From contig CAVSRM010000019.1 in assembly GCA_963730365.1 (NCBI GenBank), forward strand, positions 62,001 through 126,000: a stretch of 64,000 nt of DNA, read 5' to 3'. Shown one piece after another: positions 48,984 to 57,759 of this stretch; the stretch's first letter is position 1, and each line of letters begins with the position of its first letter. The notes below the pieces were generated by a model, which had not been told where the DNA came from, searched no databases, and was given only the letters and a program-made list of their open reading frames with translations. This stretch comes from Fodinibacter sp963730365 (GTDB taxonomy: Bacteria > Actinomycetota > Actinomycetes > Actinomycetales > Dermatophilaceae). The position numbers and the translations under genes are program-made.

Positions 48984-50222
48984 GTGGACGTAGGAACCGT
49001 GCGAGCGCTGGCCTCAGCCGATGGCCAGGCGCTCCTGCGCTCGCTGCCGGCGTACTCGGAGGACGGGGTCCTGCCCCTCCAGCAGACCCTGCGGCGCCGA
49101 GGCCACGACCCGGACTTCGTCGCCGCGGTGCTCACCCAGCAGCGACTCAGGTCGCGCGCCGTGGCGAAGTTCGGTGAGTTCGCCGCAGACATGCTGTACA
49201 CGTCCGACGGCCTCGAGCAGGCATCGCGCCTGGAGGTGGCGGCGACGCACGCCGGTCGCTTCTACAACGCGAGCCTGGCGACGGTGCACGACCTGGGCTG
49301 CGGGATCGGCTCGGATGCCGTCGCCATGTCGGCGCTGGGGGTCACGGTGCGCGGGGTGGACGTCGACCCGGTGACGGCCGCGATCGCCGACGTCAACCTG
49401 CGCCCGTGGCCGGACTCGCGGGCCCACGAGGGCCTGGCCGAGGAGTTCGAGGCGCCGCAGGACCCGCTGCGCGCGCGGGTCGGGGTCTGGCTCGACCCCG
49501 CCCGCCGGGTTCCGGGACAGACCGGCCGCCACGGCCGGATCAAGCGGGTGTTCCGTCTCGACGAGATCCGCCCGACGTGGCAGTTCGTCCTCCAGGTGGC
49601 CACCGCCGTACCCGCGACCGGCGTCAAGCTCTCCCCGTCGATGCCCCACGACGCCATTCCGCTCGGGACGGAGGCGCAGTGGACGTCCTTCGGCGGCGAG
49701 GTGCTCGAGTGCGCCGTGTGGTGGGGACCGCTGGCGCAGTGCCCGGGGCGCACGGCCCGCATCCTTCGGCCCGACCGCTCCCCCGTCGAGGTCGACGAGT
49801 CGATGGTCGAGCACGACCATCCCGCCGGCCGTGACCTCGCCTCCGTCGGTCCGTGGCTGTACGAACCGGACCGTGCGGTCAGCCAGGCGGGACTGCTCGG
49901 GGCCGTGACGGCCGCGACCATGGGCCGCGAGGTGGAGCACGGGCTCGGGTACGTCCTGTCCGACGCGGAGGTCGATCTCCCGTTCGCACGCCGGTTTGCC
50001 GTGCGTGAGGCGATGCCATTCACGGTCAAGTCCCTGCGCGCCTGGCTCGTGGAGCGGGGCGTCACCGGGCTGACGATCAAGAAGCGCGGGGTGCGGCTCG
50101 ACGACGACGCCCTCCGGCGTCAGCTGAGGATCGGGCGGAAGGCCGGCGACGGCGCCCAGGCAACCATCATCCTCACCCGACTGGGCGGCCGCCAGGTCGT
50201 GCTCGTCGTCGACCCGGCCTGA
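48984..50222 (+). CDS. SAM-dependent methyltransferase with THUMP-like C-terminal domain
   Basis: A 412-residue protein; GTG 48984 is my choice, GTG 48996 is possible. The class I methyltransferase core has VHDLGCGIGSDAVAMSALG (about residues 102-120) and the acidic VRGVDVDPVTAAIA. An N-terminal helical segment precedes it. The C-terminus is a THUMP-like domain annotated in actinobacteria (FARRFAVREAMPFTVKSLRA to the end), suggesting an RNA substrate, most likely tRNA or rRNA. The catalytic target base is unknown. It is divergent from groES and shares the intergenic region with the CIRCE sites. Confidence 0.8.
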   Translation: MDVGTVRALASADGQALLRSLPAYSEDGVLPLQQTLRRRGHDPDFVAAVLTQQRLRSRAVAKFGEFAADMLYTSDGLEQASRLEVAATHAGRFYNASLATVHDLGCGIGSDAVAMSALGVTVRGVDVDPVTAAIADVNLRPWPDSRAHEGLAEEFEAPQDPLRARVGVWLDPARRVPGQTGRHGRIKRVFRLDEIRPTWQFVLQVATAVPATGVKLSPSMPHDAIPLGTEAQWTSFGGEVLECAVWWGPLAQCPGRTARILRPDRSPVEVDESMVEHDHPAGRDLASVGPWLYEPDRAVSQAGLLGAVTAATMGREVEHGLGYVLSDAEVDLPFARRFAVREAMPFTVKSLRAWLVERGVTGLTIKKRGVRLDDDALRRQLRIGRKAGDGAQATIILTRLGGRQVVLVVDPA

Positions 50223-50249
50223 CCCACGCGGGCTCCTCGGGGTCACGGG

Positions 50250-52271
50250 TCAGCCGACGAGGTCCTCCGCCCCGAGGACCTCGGTGGGGATGCCGAAGGC
50301 CTCGACGAGCTCGAGCGCGATGGGACGCAGCCTCCGGAGGATCTCGGAGATCTCGCGGGTGATCGCCTTGGACCGGGGGGCCGAGAGCCTGCCGTGCTCG
50401 AGGAACCAGCCTCGGTCGGCCTCGATGGTGTGCAGGGCGTGCAGGTCGGACAGGGCCGTGAGGACGTCCCGGGTGGGTGAGGGCTCGAGGGCCCGCACCC
50501 GGGAGACGAAGGACTCGAGGACGAGGCGCTCGACGTGCGAACGAGCCGCCGCAATGAGGTGGTCCTGCACCTCGCTGAGGGCGCGGCCCGACGGCGTCCC
50601 GGCATCGAGCGCCGCCTTGATCCGCCGTGCGACCCCGCCGATCTGGTGCTCCTCGCGGAAGCGCAGCATGGCGAGCTGGTAGTCGGGGTCGAGGAGCCCG
50701 GCCTCCTGGTCCCAGCCGTCGCGACCGCCCGGGAGCACGTCGCGGATGCGTTCGAGGAGCTGGTGGGCAGCGGTCCGCTCCACGAGGGTCTCGACCGCCA
50801 GGCCCGCGACCAGGCGGACCATGCCGAGCTGGTCGAGGTCGCCGAACTCGGAGGCGTGGTCGGTGAGCAGCCCCTTGGCCACGAGCTGGAGGAGGACGTG
50901 GTTGTCGCCCTCGAACGTCGTGAAGACGTCGGTGTCGGCCTTGAGCGCCGCGAACCGGTTGGCCGCGAGGTAGCCCGCCCCACCGCAGGCCTCTCGGCAC
51001 TCCTGGATCGCCTCGCTCGCGTGCCACGTCGCGAGGGCCTTGGTCCCGGCCGCGCGGGACTCCAGGGCCCGCCGAGCCCGCTCGTCGACCTGCGTGGTGT
51101 CGCCCGAGAACACCGCGTGCAGCTGACGGGCCGCCTCCTCCTGCGCACAGGTCAGGGCGTAGGTGCGGGCCACCAGCGGCAGGAGTCGGCGTTGGTGGAT
51201 GCCGTAGTCCAGGAGCAGGGTCTCGCCCTCGCCCTCGACGGTCTCGAACTGGCGCCGGCGCAGGGCATAGCGGACGGCGATCTCCTCAGCGACCTTGGAT
51301 GTCGCGACGGCCGCGCCGCCGACGCTGACCCGGCCCTGGACGAGGGTTCCGAGCATCGTGAAGAACCGACGGTTCGGGTTCTCGATGTCCGAGCGGTAGG
51401 TGCCGTCCCGCTCGATCGTGCCGAACCGGTCGAGGAGGGCATCGCGAGGGACCCGGACGGCGTCGAACCACAACCGCCCGTTGTCGACTCCCTCCAGCCC
51501 GAGCTTGGCGCCGCAGTCCTCCACCCGTACTCCCGGGAGCACCTCGCCGGCATCCCGGATCGGGACGAGGATCGCGTGGACCCCGTGCCCCTCGCCGCCG
51601 ACCTCCAGCTGCGCGAAGACCACGGCGAGCTCGCCGTCCTCGGCGGCGTTCCCGATGTAGTCCTTCCGCGCTCCGTCGTCCGGGGTCGTGATGACGAGCT
51701 CGTCGGTCTCCGGGTCGTAGGTCGCCGTCGTGCCGAGGGCCTGGACGTTGCTGCCGTGCGCGGTTTCGGTCATCGCGAAGCAGCCGAGCAGCCGGCCGGC
51801 GACGATGTCCGGCAGGTAGCGCTCATGGTGCCGCTCGGTGCCGAGCTGGAGGATGGCCCCACCGAACAGCCCGTACTGGACCCCGGTCTTGACGAGGACC
51901 GAGAGGTCTCCGTAGGCCAGGGTCTCGAACGAGGCGATCGACGCCCCGATGTCGCCGCCACCGCCGAACCGGACCGGAAAGCCCTTGGTCACCTGCCCGG
52001 TCGACGCACTGTCGACGACCGCAGCTCGGACCCGCCGCCGCAGGTCCGCCCGCGACAGGTCGACCCGCTCGTCCAGCAGGTCCGCGTTCGCCTCGAGCCC
52101 AGCCCGGACCTCATCGCGCACGGCCGCGTACGGCCCGTCCAGGAAGGCCCGCAACCCGACCACCTCGGCCACGAGGGGCGGCGGGCCGTCCGGTGAGCCG
52201 TCCGGGGGGCCGTCCGGGGGGCCGCCGTGCGGCGGAGCGGAGGACTGGGGGTCCGCATCGGTGGAAGCCAT
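50250..52271 (-). CDS. Acyl-CoA oxidase/dehydrogenase family protein
   Basis: A 673-residue flavoenzyme starting at ATG 52271. The N-terminus contains a Pro/Asp/Gly repeat (about residues 15-30). The acyl-CoA dehydrogenase core has FAMTETAHGSNVQALGTTAT, a substrate-binding region KDYIGNAAEDGELAVVFAQ, and ECREACGGAGYLAANRFAAL. The catalytic Glu is in TTFEGDNHVLLQLVAKGLL, the T-x-E-G-D-N form of acyl-CoA oxidases, with a long C-terminal helical domain (about 470-673) typical of that group. It introduces a trans-2 double bond into acyl-CoA with FAD; electron acceptor (O2 or ETF) is not certain. Confidence 0.88.
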   Translation of the reverse strand: MASTDADPQSSAPPHGGPPDGPPDGSPDGPPPLVAEVVGLRAFLDGPYAAVRDEVRAGLEANADLLDERVDLSRADLRRRVRAAVVDSASTGQVTKGFPVRFGGGGDIGASIASFETLAYGDLSVLVKTGVQYGLFGGAILQLGTERHHERYLPDIVAGRLLGCFAMTETAHGSNVQALGTTATYDPETDELVITTPDDGARKDYIGNAAEDGELAVVFAQLEVGGEGHGVHAILVPIRDAGEVLPGVRVEDCGAKLGLEGVDNGRLWFDAVRVPRDALLDRFGTIERDGTYRSDIENPNRRFFTMLGTLVQGRVSVGGAAVATSKVAEEIAVRYALRRRQFETVEGEGETLLLDYGIHQRRLLPLVARTYALTCAQEEAARQLHAVFSGDTTQVDERARRALESRAAGTKALATWHASEAIQECREACGGAGYLAANRFAALKADTDVFTTFEGDNHVLLQLVAKGLLTDHASEFGDLDQLGMVRLVAGLAVETLVERTAAHQLLERIRDVLPGGRDGWDQEAGLLDPDYQLAMLRFREEHQIGGVARRIKAALDAGTPSGRALSEVQDHLIAAARSHVERLVLESFVSRVRALEPSPTRDVLTALSDLHALHTIEADRGWFLEHGRLSAPRSKAITREISEILRRLRPIALELVEAFGIPTEVLGAEDLVG
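52185..52220. repeat. Three 12-bp direct repeats in the acyl-CoA oxidase N-terminus
   Basis: Units GCCGTCCGGTGA, GCCGTCCGGGGG and GCCGTCCGGGGG on the + strand, in frame with the minus-strand gene, encode a short Pro-Asp-Gly-Pro/Ser ladder near residues 18-30. Slippage could change repeat number without shifting the frame. Confidence 0.8.
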
Positions 52272-52350
52272 GCATTCCACTGTCGCACGGCCGTGCCCGA
52301 TGACCGGGCTGCGGCCCCTCGGAGGGGCGGAAGGGCAACGGCCGGATCGC

Positions 52351-53184
52351 TCACAGGGACGCGTCTGGCTGCGCCCCGGGGTGCCGCACCGCCTCGGCTC
52401 CCGCCGCCAGCGCGGCCTGCAGGGCGGAGCCACGGTCGGCACCGGCCGACAGCGCGGCGGCGAGCGCGCCGCAGAACGCGTCCCCGGCGCCCGTGGTGTC
52501 CACGACGTCGGCCATCGCGACCTGGTGGGCGGACGCGCTCACCCCGTCCCAGGACGCACCGTTGGCACCGAACGTCACGAGCAGTGACGCCGGTTCGGCA
52601 CCGGCCTCTGCGAGCGCCGCCATCTCGTGCTCGTTGGCGACGACGGGGTCGGCCAGCGCGACGACGTCGGGCGGCAGGGCGGCATACGGCGCGGTGTTGA
52701 CCACGACCCGCGCCCCGCGCCCGTGCGCCCGGCGCACGGCGGCGCAGACGACTCGGAGCGGCACCTCGAGCTGCACGAGGAGCACGTCTCCGGGTCCGAG
52801 CGCGTCGACCGTCTGGACCTCGCGCTCGTCGAGCAGGTCGTTGGCACCCGGCACGACGACGATCGAGTTCTCGCCGTCGTCCGCCACGGTGACGATGGCG
52901 TGGCCACTCGCCGAGCCGGGACAGGTCCGGACCGACGCCACGTCGACGCCGAGGTCGGCGAGGCGCTGCCGGTAGGCCGCGCCGCCGGCGTCGTCGCCGA
53001 CGCACCCCACCATCGAGACGGGAGCACCGGCCGACGCGGCCGCCACGGCCTGGTTGGCACCCTTGCCCCCCGCCCGGCGCTGCAGCCCGTCGCCGAGCAC
53101 GGTCTCGCCCGGCCGCGGGTGCCGCTCGACGCGGGTGACGAGGTCGATGTTGAGCGAGCCGAGGACGAGCACGCGCCCGGTCAC
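52351..53184 (-). CDS. rbsK: Ribokinase
   Basis: A 277-residue PfkB-family sugar kinase from GTG 53184, overlapping the nucleoside hydrolase stop (GTGA). VLGSLNIDLVTRVERHP and RAGGKGANQAVAAASAG form the N-terminal signature with the GGKGANQA phosphate region; DTTGAGDAFCGALAAAL is the C-terminal signature with the catalytic Asp. The enzyme phosphorylates ribose to ribose-5-phosphate. The coupled nucleoside hydrolase upstream releases ribose, so the two genes make a salvage step. Length is slightly short of E. coli RbsK (309). Confidence 0.9.
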   Translation of the reverse strand: MTGRVLVLGSLNIDLVTRVERHPRPGETVLGDGLQRRAGGKGANQAVAAASAGAPVSMVGCVGDDAGGAAYRQRLADLGVDVASVRTCPGSASGHAIVTVADDGENSIVVVPGANDLLDEREVQTVDALGPGDVLLVQLEVPLRVVCAAVRRAHGRGARVVVNTAPYAALPPDVVALADPVVANEHEMAALAEAGAEPASLLVTFGANGASWDGVSASAHQVAMADVVDTTGAGDAFCGALAAALSAGADRGSALQAALAAGAEAVRHPGAQPDASL

Positions 53185-54167
53185 GGGGTCCTCCGTCCGA
53201 CCGTCGCCAGCCAGAGATCGGCGAGCAGCGGACCGTTGCTCTCGAGCGCGACGTCGACGAGCGCGGGAGCGACGCCGTGTGGGTCGTGGGTGAGGCCGCC
53301 CTGCCAGTCCCGGCTGTCGACGATGGTGCGACCTCGGGTCCACGTGCCGGACAGCTCGACCCGCACGGGGAGTCGCTCAGTCCGCATGGCATCCGGGGCC
53401 AGGAGCGCGGCCACCGCGCCGGCGTCACCGATTGTCGCACCGTCGGGGCCGAGCCGGCCGTGGTGGAAGGAGATGAGCGCTGCGCCCAGCTGGGCGGCCG
53501 CCGTGTCGATCTCCCTCAGGGCGTCCGCCTGCGCCTGGCTGACCGTCGGGCCGTAGAAGACGTCGAGGCCGTACATGGTGACGGGGACGTCGTTGACCGC
53601 GCAGGCGTCCAGTACGATCGCCGTCGCCTCAGGGTCGTGGAAGACGTTGAACTCGGCCGCGGCAGTGGCGTTTCCCACGCTGGCCGCGCCCCCCATGAAG
53701 ACGATGCGGCCGATCGCGGCGAAGGCCCCGGGGTGGACGCGGGCGAGGAGCGCGATGTTGGTCATCGGGGCGAGCGGCACGAGCGTGAGCGGGCGACCTC
53801 GCGCGTACGCGTCCTCGATCGTGTCGCGGAGCAGCTCGACGGCGCCGCGCCGGTCCGGCCCCAGCGTCGGACTCGGAAGTCCCAGGTCGGCCATCCCATC
53901 GGTGCCGTGGACGTGCCGGGCGTCGACGGGCTCCTCCAGCAGTGGCCGGTCCGCCCCCACCCCCACCGGGACGTCGTCGCGACCGATCAGCTCGAGCACC
54001 GTGAGGGTGTTGCGGACCACGTCGGCGAGGGGTGCGTTTCCGCCGACGCACGTCACGGCCCGCAGGTCGAGCTCAGGGTGCAGCGCAGCCAGCAGCAGCG
54101 CGCACGCGTCGTCGACACCGGTGTCGACGTCCAGGGCGAGTGGCAGCGATGGCATGGGGAGCATCAT
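53181..54167 (-). CDS. Nucleoside hydrolase (inosine/uridine-preferring type)
   Basis: A 328-residue protein of the IunH family. The N-terminal Asp cluster LALDVDTGVDDACALLLAAL (DxDxGxDD) is the calcium-binding signature, with EFNVFHDPEATAIVL supplying further substrate-site residues. Starts at ATG 54167, 54164 or 54155 are all in frame; I use the first. It cleaves the N-glycosidic bond of ribonucleosides to give a base and ribose. The next gene is a coupled ribokinase. Exact base preference cannot be told. Confidence 0.92.
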   Translation of the reverse strand: MMLPMPSLPLALDVDTGVDDACALLLAALHPELDLRAVTCVGGNAPLADVVRNTLTVLELIGRDDVPVGVGADRPLLEEPVDARHVHGTDGMADLGLPSPTLGPDRRGAVELLRDTIEDAYARGRPLTLVPLAPMTNIALLARVHPGAFAAIGRIVFMGGAASVGNATAAAEFNVFHDPEATAIVLDACAVNDVPVTMYGLDVFYGPTVSQAQADALREIDTAAAQLGAALISFHHGRLGPDGATIGDAGAVAALLAPDAMRTERLPVRVELSGTWTRGRTIVDSRDWQGGLTHDPHGVAPALVDVALESNGPLLADLWLATVGRRTP

Positions 54168-54250
54168 GACGGATCGGCTCCGATGCCGTGTACCCCCTCC
54201 CGTGGTCGCCCGAGCGAGTGACCCGGGGGATCACGTACCGTGCTCTGGTG

Positions 54251-55489
54251 GTGAACTCTCCCCTCCGGTCCCGTGGCGCGGCGCGACTCGCGATCGCGTC
54301 GGCCGGCCTCACGGTCCTCGCGCTCGCCGGATGCGGCAGTGAGGGGGACCCGGGTGCGAGTCCGTCATCGTCAGCACCATCACCTGCCTCGAGCGCCTCG
54401 ACCACGAGCACCCCCGCCGGCGACCAGGCGCAGGCCTGCGTGCTCGACACCATGACTGACATGGACGAGCAGCAGCGCCTCGGCCAGCTGCTCATGGTCG
54501 GTTTCGACACCGCCGCCCCCCTCAACGCCCTCGACGTCGAGATCGGCACCGATCACGTCGGCAACGTGATCTACCTCGGCGGCTGGGAGGGTGCCGAGAA
54601 GGTGACCCGCACCTCTGCCCACCTCCAGGACCTCGTCTCGGACAGGTCCACCGGCGGCGTCGGTCTGCTCATCGCGGCCGACCAGGAAGGTGGCGAGGTA
54701 CACCAGCTGCGCGGGGAGGGGTTCACTCGGCCGCCGTCGGCCGAGAAGCAGGCCCAGCTGGAGCCCGCCGAGCTCACCCGTCAGGCCACGACGTGGGCCG
54801 AGGAGCTCAAGGCAGCCGGCGTCAACGTCAACCTCGCACCGGTCACCGACACGGTCCCGGAGGACATCGGGACCGCCAACGAGCCGATCGGGAAGTACGG
54901 CCGCCAGTACGGCTCGGACCCCGAGACCGTCGAGCGGGCGTCGATGGCCTTCCTCGAGGGCATGCTCGCCGGTGGCGTCGAGGGCACGGTGAAGCACTTC
55001 CCGGGGCTCGGGCGGATCCGCAGCAACACCGACTTCAACTCCACCGGCATCACCGACGACGTGACGACCGCCGACGACCCCTACCTCGAGCCCTTCGCCG
55101 CCGGCGTGGAGGCCGGCGCAGGCCTGGTCATGGTGGGGTCCGCGCAGTACACCCGGCTCGACGAGGGCGTCCCGGCGATGTTCTCCGAGAAGATCGTCAC
55201 CGACCTGTTGCGCGAGCAGATGGGCTATGCCGGGGTCGTCATCACCGACGACGTGAACGCCGCCGCCGTGGAGGACACCCCGCCGGCCGACCGCGCGGTG
55301 CGCTTCGTGCGGGCCGGCGGAGACATCGTGCTCACCGGCGACGCCTCTGTCGCCCCGGTCATGCTCACGGCCCTGGCCGAGGAGGCCGCCGGCGACCCGG
55401 CATTCGCCGAGCAGGTCGGCGATGCGGTCGAGCGGGTGCTCACCCTCAAGGAGCGGATGGGCCTGCTCCCCTGCTCCACGCAGGGCTGA
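54251..55489 (+). CDS. GH3-family lipoprotein, beta-N-acetylhexosaminidase/LpqI-like
   Basis: A 412-residue exported lipoprotein. GTG 54251 gives a signal peptide with a hydrophobic core and lipobox LAGC (residues 25-28); Cys28 would be lipidated. A Ser/Pro/Thr linker (about 33-60) precedes the GH3 domain: LLMVGFDTAAPLNALDV, IAADQEGGEVHQL and VKHFPGLGRIRSNTDFNST. The nucleophile Asp would be in VVITDDVNAAA. The NagZ His-Asp loop that acts as acid/base appears changed. Such proteins remodel or recycle peptidoglycan sugars. It converges with tsaD. Confidence 0.85.
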   Translation: MNSPLRSRGAARLAIASAGLTVLALAGCGSEGDPGASPSSSAPSPASSASTTSTPAGDQAQACVLDTMTDMDEQQRLGQLLMVGFDTAAPLNALDVEIGTDHVGNVIYLGGWEGAEKVTRTSAHLQDLVSDRSTGGVGLLIAADQEGGEVHQLRGEGFTRPPSAEKQAQLEPAELTRQATTWAEELKAAGVNVNLAPVTDTVPEDIGTANEPIGKYGRQYGSDPETVERASMAFLEGMLAGGVEGTVKHFPGLGRIRSNTDFNSTGITDDVTTADDPYLEPFAAGVEAGAGLVMVGSAQYTRLDEGVPAMFSEKIVTDLLREQMGYAGVVITDDVNAAAVEDTPPADRAVRFVRAGGDIVLTGDASVAPVMLTALAEEAAGDPAFAEQVGDAVERVLTLKERMGLLPCSTQG

Positions 55490-55593
55490 CCCGAGCCACC
55501 GCTGGGTGCTCCACTCCGTCCGTCAGGACGCGCGACCCACGCCGATCGGACGGGCGGGTGGCAGCACCTGCAGCCACGACGTCGGGCAGGGGG

Positions 55594-56637
55594 TCAGGCG
55601 GACACCTGGGTGACCGGCATCGAGGAGTCGGCCGGCAGGTCCAGGTCCGAGGGTGCGCGCCCCTTGCGGACCATCTGCGCGCCCAGCGCGGCGACCATCG
55701 CACCGTTGTCGGTGCACAGACCGGGTCGTGGGACCCGCAGCTGGATGCCGGCCGCGTCGCAGCGCTCCTGGGCCATGGCCCGCAGCCGCGAGTTCGCGGC
55801 GACGCCACCGCCGATCTGGAGGTGGTCGACACCGTGCTCCCGGCAGGCCAGGACCGCCTTGCGGGTGAGCACGTCGGTGACGGCCTCCTGGAAGCTGGCC
55901 GCGACGTCCGACACGGGCACCGACTCGCCCGCGGCCTCCTTGGCCTGCACCCACCGGGCGACGGCGGTCTTCAGACCGGAGAACGAGAAGTCGAAACGGT
56001 GCCGCTGCATGTCCCGGCCCGTAGTGAGCCCTCGCGGGAAGTCGATGACGACCTCGCCGTCCCGTGCCGCCCGGTCGATGTAGGGCCCACCCGGGAACGG
56101 CAGCCCGAGCACCCGGGCCACCTTGTCGAAGGCCTCGCCCGCCGCGTCGTCGATCGTCGACCCGAGGCTGCGCACGTCGTGGGTCACGTCGGGCACGAGG
56201 AGCAGTGAGGAGTGGCCGCCGGAGACCAGCAGGGCCAGGACCGGCTCGGGCAGCGGTCCGTGTTCGACGATGTCGACGGCCACGTGGCTCGCGAGGTGGT
56301 TGACGCCGTAGATGGGAAGGCCCAGCGAGACGGCGAGGGCCTTGGCGGACGCCACCCCGACCATCAGGGCCCCGGCCAGCCCAGGACCCGAGGTCACGGC
56401 CACCGCGTCGAGGTCGCGCAGCGTGACGCCCGCTGTCGCGCAAGCACGCTCGATCGTGGGCACCATCGCCTCGAGATGGGCCCGGCTCGCCACCTCGGGC
56501 ACCACCCCGCCGAACCTCGCATGTTCGTCGACGCTGCTCGCGATCGCATCGACGAGCAGGGTCTCCCCCCGGACGATGCCAACGCCGGTCTCGTCGCACG
56601 AGGTCTCGATGCCGAGCACCAGCGGCACGTCAGCCAT
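55594..56637 (-). CDS. tsaD: tRNA N6-adenosine threonylcarbamoyltransferase TsaD
   Basis: A 347-residue ASKHA-fold protein from ATG 56637. Landmarks are LGIETSCDETGVGIV, the metal ligands in NHLASHVAVDI (HxxxH), the LLVSGGHSSLLLV loop and the C-terminal LCTDNGAMVAALG. TsaD transfers threonylcarbamoyl from the AMP adduct to A37 of ANN-decoding tRNAs, with TsaB and TsaE. The ATG overlaps the rimI stop. The run tsaE-tsaB-rimI-tsaD is standard in actinobacteria; tsaC lies outside the window. Confidence 0.97.
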   Translation of the reverse strand: MADVPLVLGIETSCDETGVGIVRGETLLVDAIASSVDEHARFGGVVPEVASRAHLEAMVPTIERACATAGVTLRDLDAVAVTSGPGLAGALMVGVASAKALAVSLGLPIYGVNHLASHVAVDIVEHGPLPEPVLALLVSGGHSSLLLVPDVTHDVRSLGSTIDDAAGEAFDKVARVLGLPFPGGPYIDRAARDGEVVIDFPRGLTTGRDMQRHRFDFSFSGLKTAVARWVQAKEAAGESVPVSDVAASFQEAVTDVLTRKAVLACREHGVDHLQIGGGVAANSRLRAMAQERCDAAGIQLRVPRPGLCTDNGAMVAALGAQMVRKGRAPSDLDLPADSSMPVTQVSA

Positions 56638-57109
56638 GATCAGGACCCTTCTCCCGCAGGGATTTCCGCATGACCAGAGCATCGACGTCGCCGGGCTGGT
56701 AGTAGCGACGACGCGTGGCCAGACGGACGTAGCCGGCCCGGTCATAGAGCCCCAGCGCCGGCGCGTTGTCGGCACGCACCTCCAGCATGGCCCAGTCCGC
56801 GCCACGTTCCAGCGCCCGTCGCTCCAGCTCTCCGAGCAGGTCGTGGCCCAGCGCGCGCCCACGGGCGCGGGGCGCCACCGCGACCGTCATGACGTCCGCG
56901 ACCTCGCCGCCGTGGTCCACTCCCGCATAGCCCAGGATGCCGTGCTCGTCACGCAGGGCGACGTAGTCGCGGCGCGGCCGCCCGGCGAGCTCGTGCCACC
57001 ACGAGGCCTCGGACCATGCATCGTGGGCGAAGATCGCCTGCTCGAGATCCGCGAGCTCGGACACGTCCGCCCAGTGCACGTCGCACAGCACCGCGTCACC
57101 CGCGCTCAT
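56630..57109 (-). CDS. rimI: Ribosomal protein S18-alanine N-acetyltransferase RimI
   Basis: A 159-residue GNAT protein. Its ATG 57109 overlaps the tsaB stop (ATGA). Acetyl-CoA binding is in VAVAPRARGRALGHDLL (about residues 75-91), and LEVRADNAPALGLYDRAGYV is the RimI signature. RimI acetylates the N-terminal Ala of S18, but family members next to tsaB/tsaD may acetylate other N-termini. It ends eight bases inside tsaD. Confidence 0.92.
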   Translation of the reverse strand: MSAGDAVLCDVHWADVSELADLEQAIFAHDAWSEASWWHELAGRPRRDYVALRDEHGILGYAGVDHGGEVADVMTVAVAPRARGRALGHDLLGELERRALERGADWAMLEVRADNAPALGLYDRAGYVRLATRRRYYQPGDVDALVMRKSLREKGPDHG

Positions 57110-57759
57110 CGGGCACCCCGTTCGGCCGTCGTCAGCGCGTCGGGACGTCGCAGGTACAACGGCTCGACGGGCATCCGCCACTCCTGGCGGATCCCGGTCG
57201 CGCCGAGCCTGGCCAGGGCCGCGGCGTCGACGTCGAGGGGTCCCGCGGGAGTGGTCAAGACATCCGGGTGGAGCAACGGCCCGCGGCCCGCGGTGGGCAG
57301 ACCCCGCAGCGCCGGCGGCACGTCGCCCGGCAGGTCGACGGCCGGCCCGGCAAGGCGGCGCAGCTCCTCGCCCACCCGGTAGTGCGCCCAGTAGACCTCC
57401 TTGCGCCGCGCATCGGTCGCGACGAGGACCTCCGTGCCGGGGGGAACCTGCACCTGCGTGGCGAGCACGTCGAGCGAGCAGACGCCATGCACCGGCACTC
57501 CCAGGGCGTGCCCCATCGTCAGGGCCGTCACCAGACCGACTCGCAGCCCGGTGAACGGCCCCGGTCCGGTGCCCACGACGATGTCCGTGATCGACGTCGG
57601 CGACAGTCCGGCCTCGGCCAGCACCCCCGTCACCAGTGGCGCAAGGTGCTCGGTGTGGCCACGGGCATCGAGCCGGGAGCTCGACGTCGTCACGCCGCCA
57701 GGGTCGCTGAGAGCAACGGCGATCGCCGAGGTGGAGGTGTCGATGGCGAGGATCAGCAC
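57106..57759 (-). CDS. tsaB: tRNA threonylcarbamoyladenosine protein TsaB
   Basis: A 217-residue protein from GTG 57759 (VLILAIDTSTSAIAVAL). GTGPGPFTGLRVGLVTALTM and HGVCSLDVLA are the TsaB core. It is an inactive ASKHA paralogue that dimerises with TsaD in t6A synthesis. The start overlaps the tsaE stop by seven bases, and the stop overlaps rimI. The C-terminal part (RQEWRMPVEPLYLRRPDAL) is typical of actinobacterial TsaB. Confidence 0.95.
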   Translation of the reverse strand: MLILAIDTSTSAIAVALSDPGGVTTSSSRLDARGHTEHLAPLVTGVLAEAGLSPTSITDIVVGTGPGPFTGLRVGLVTALTMGHALGVPVHGVCSLDVLATQVQVPPGTEVLVATDARRKEVYWAHYRVGEELRRLAGPAVDLPGDVPPALRGLPTAGRGPLLHPDVLTTPAGPLDVDAAALARLGATGIRQEWRMPVEPLYLRRPDALTTAERGAR

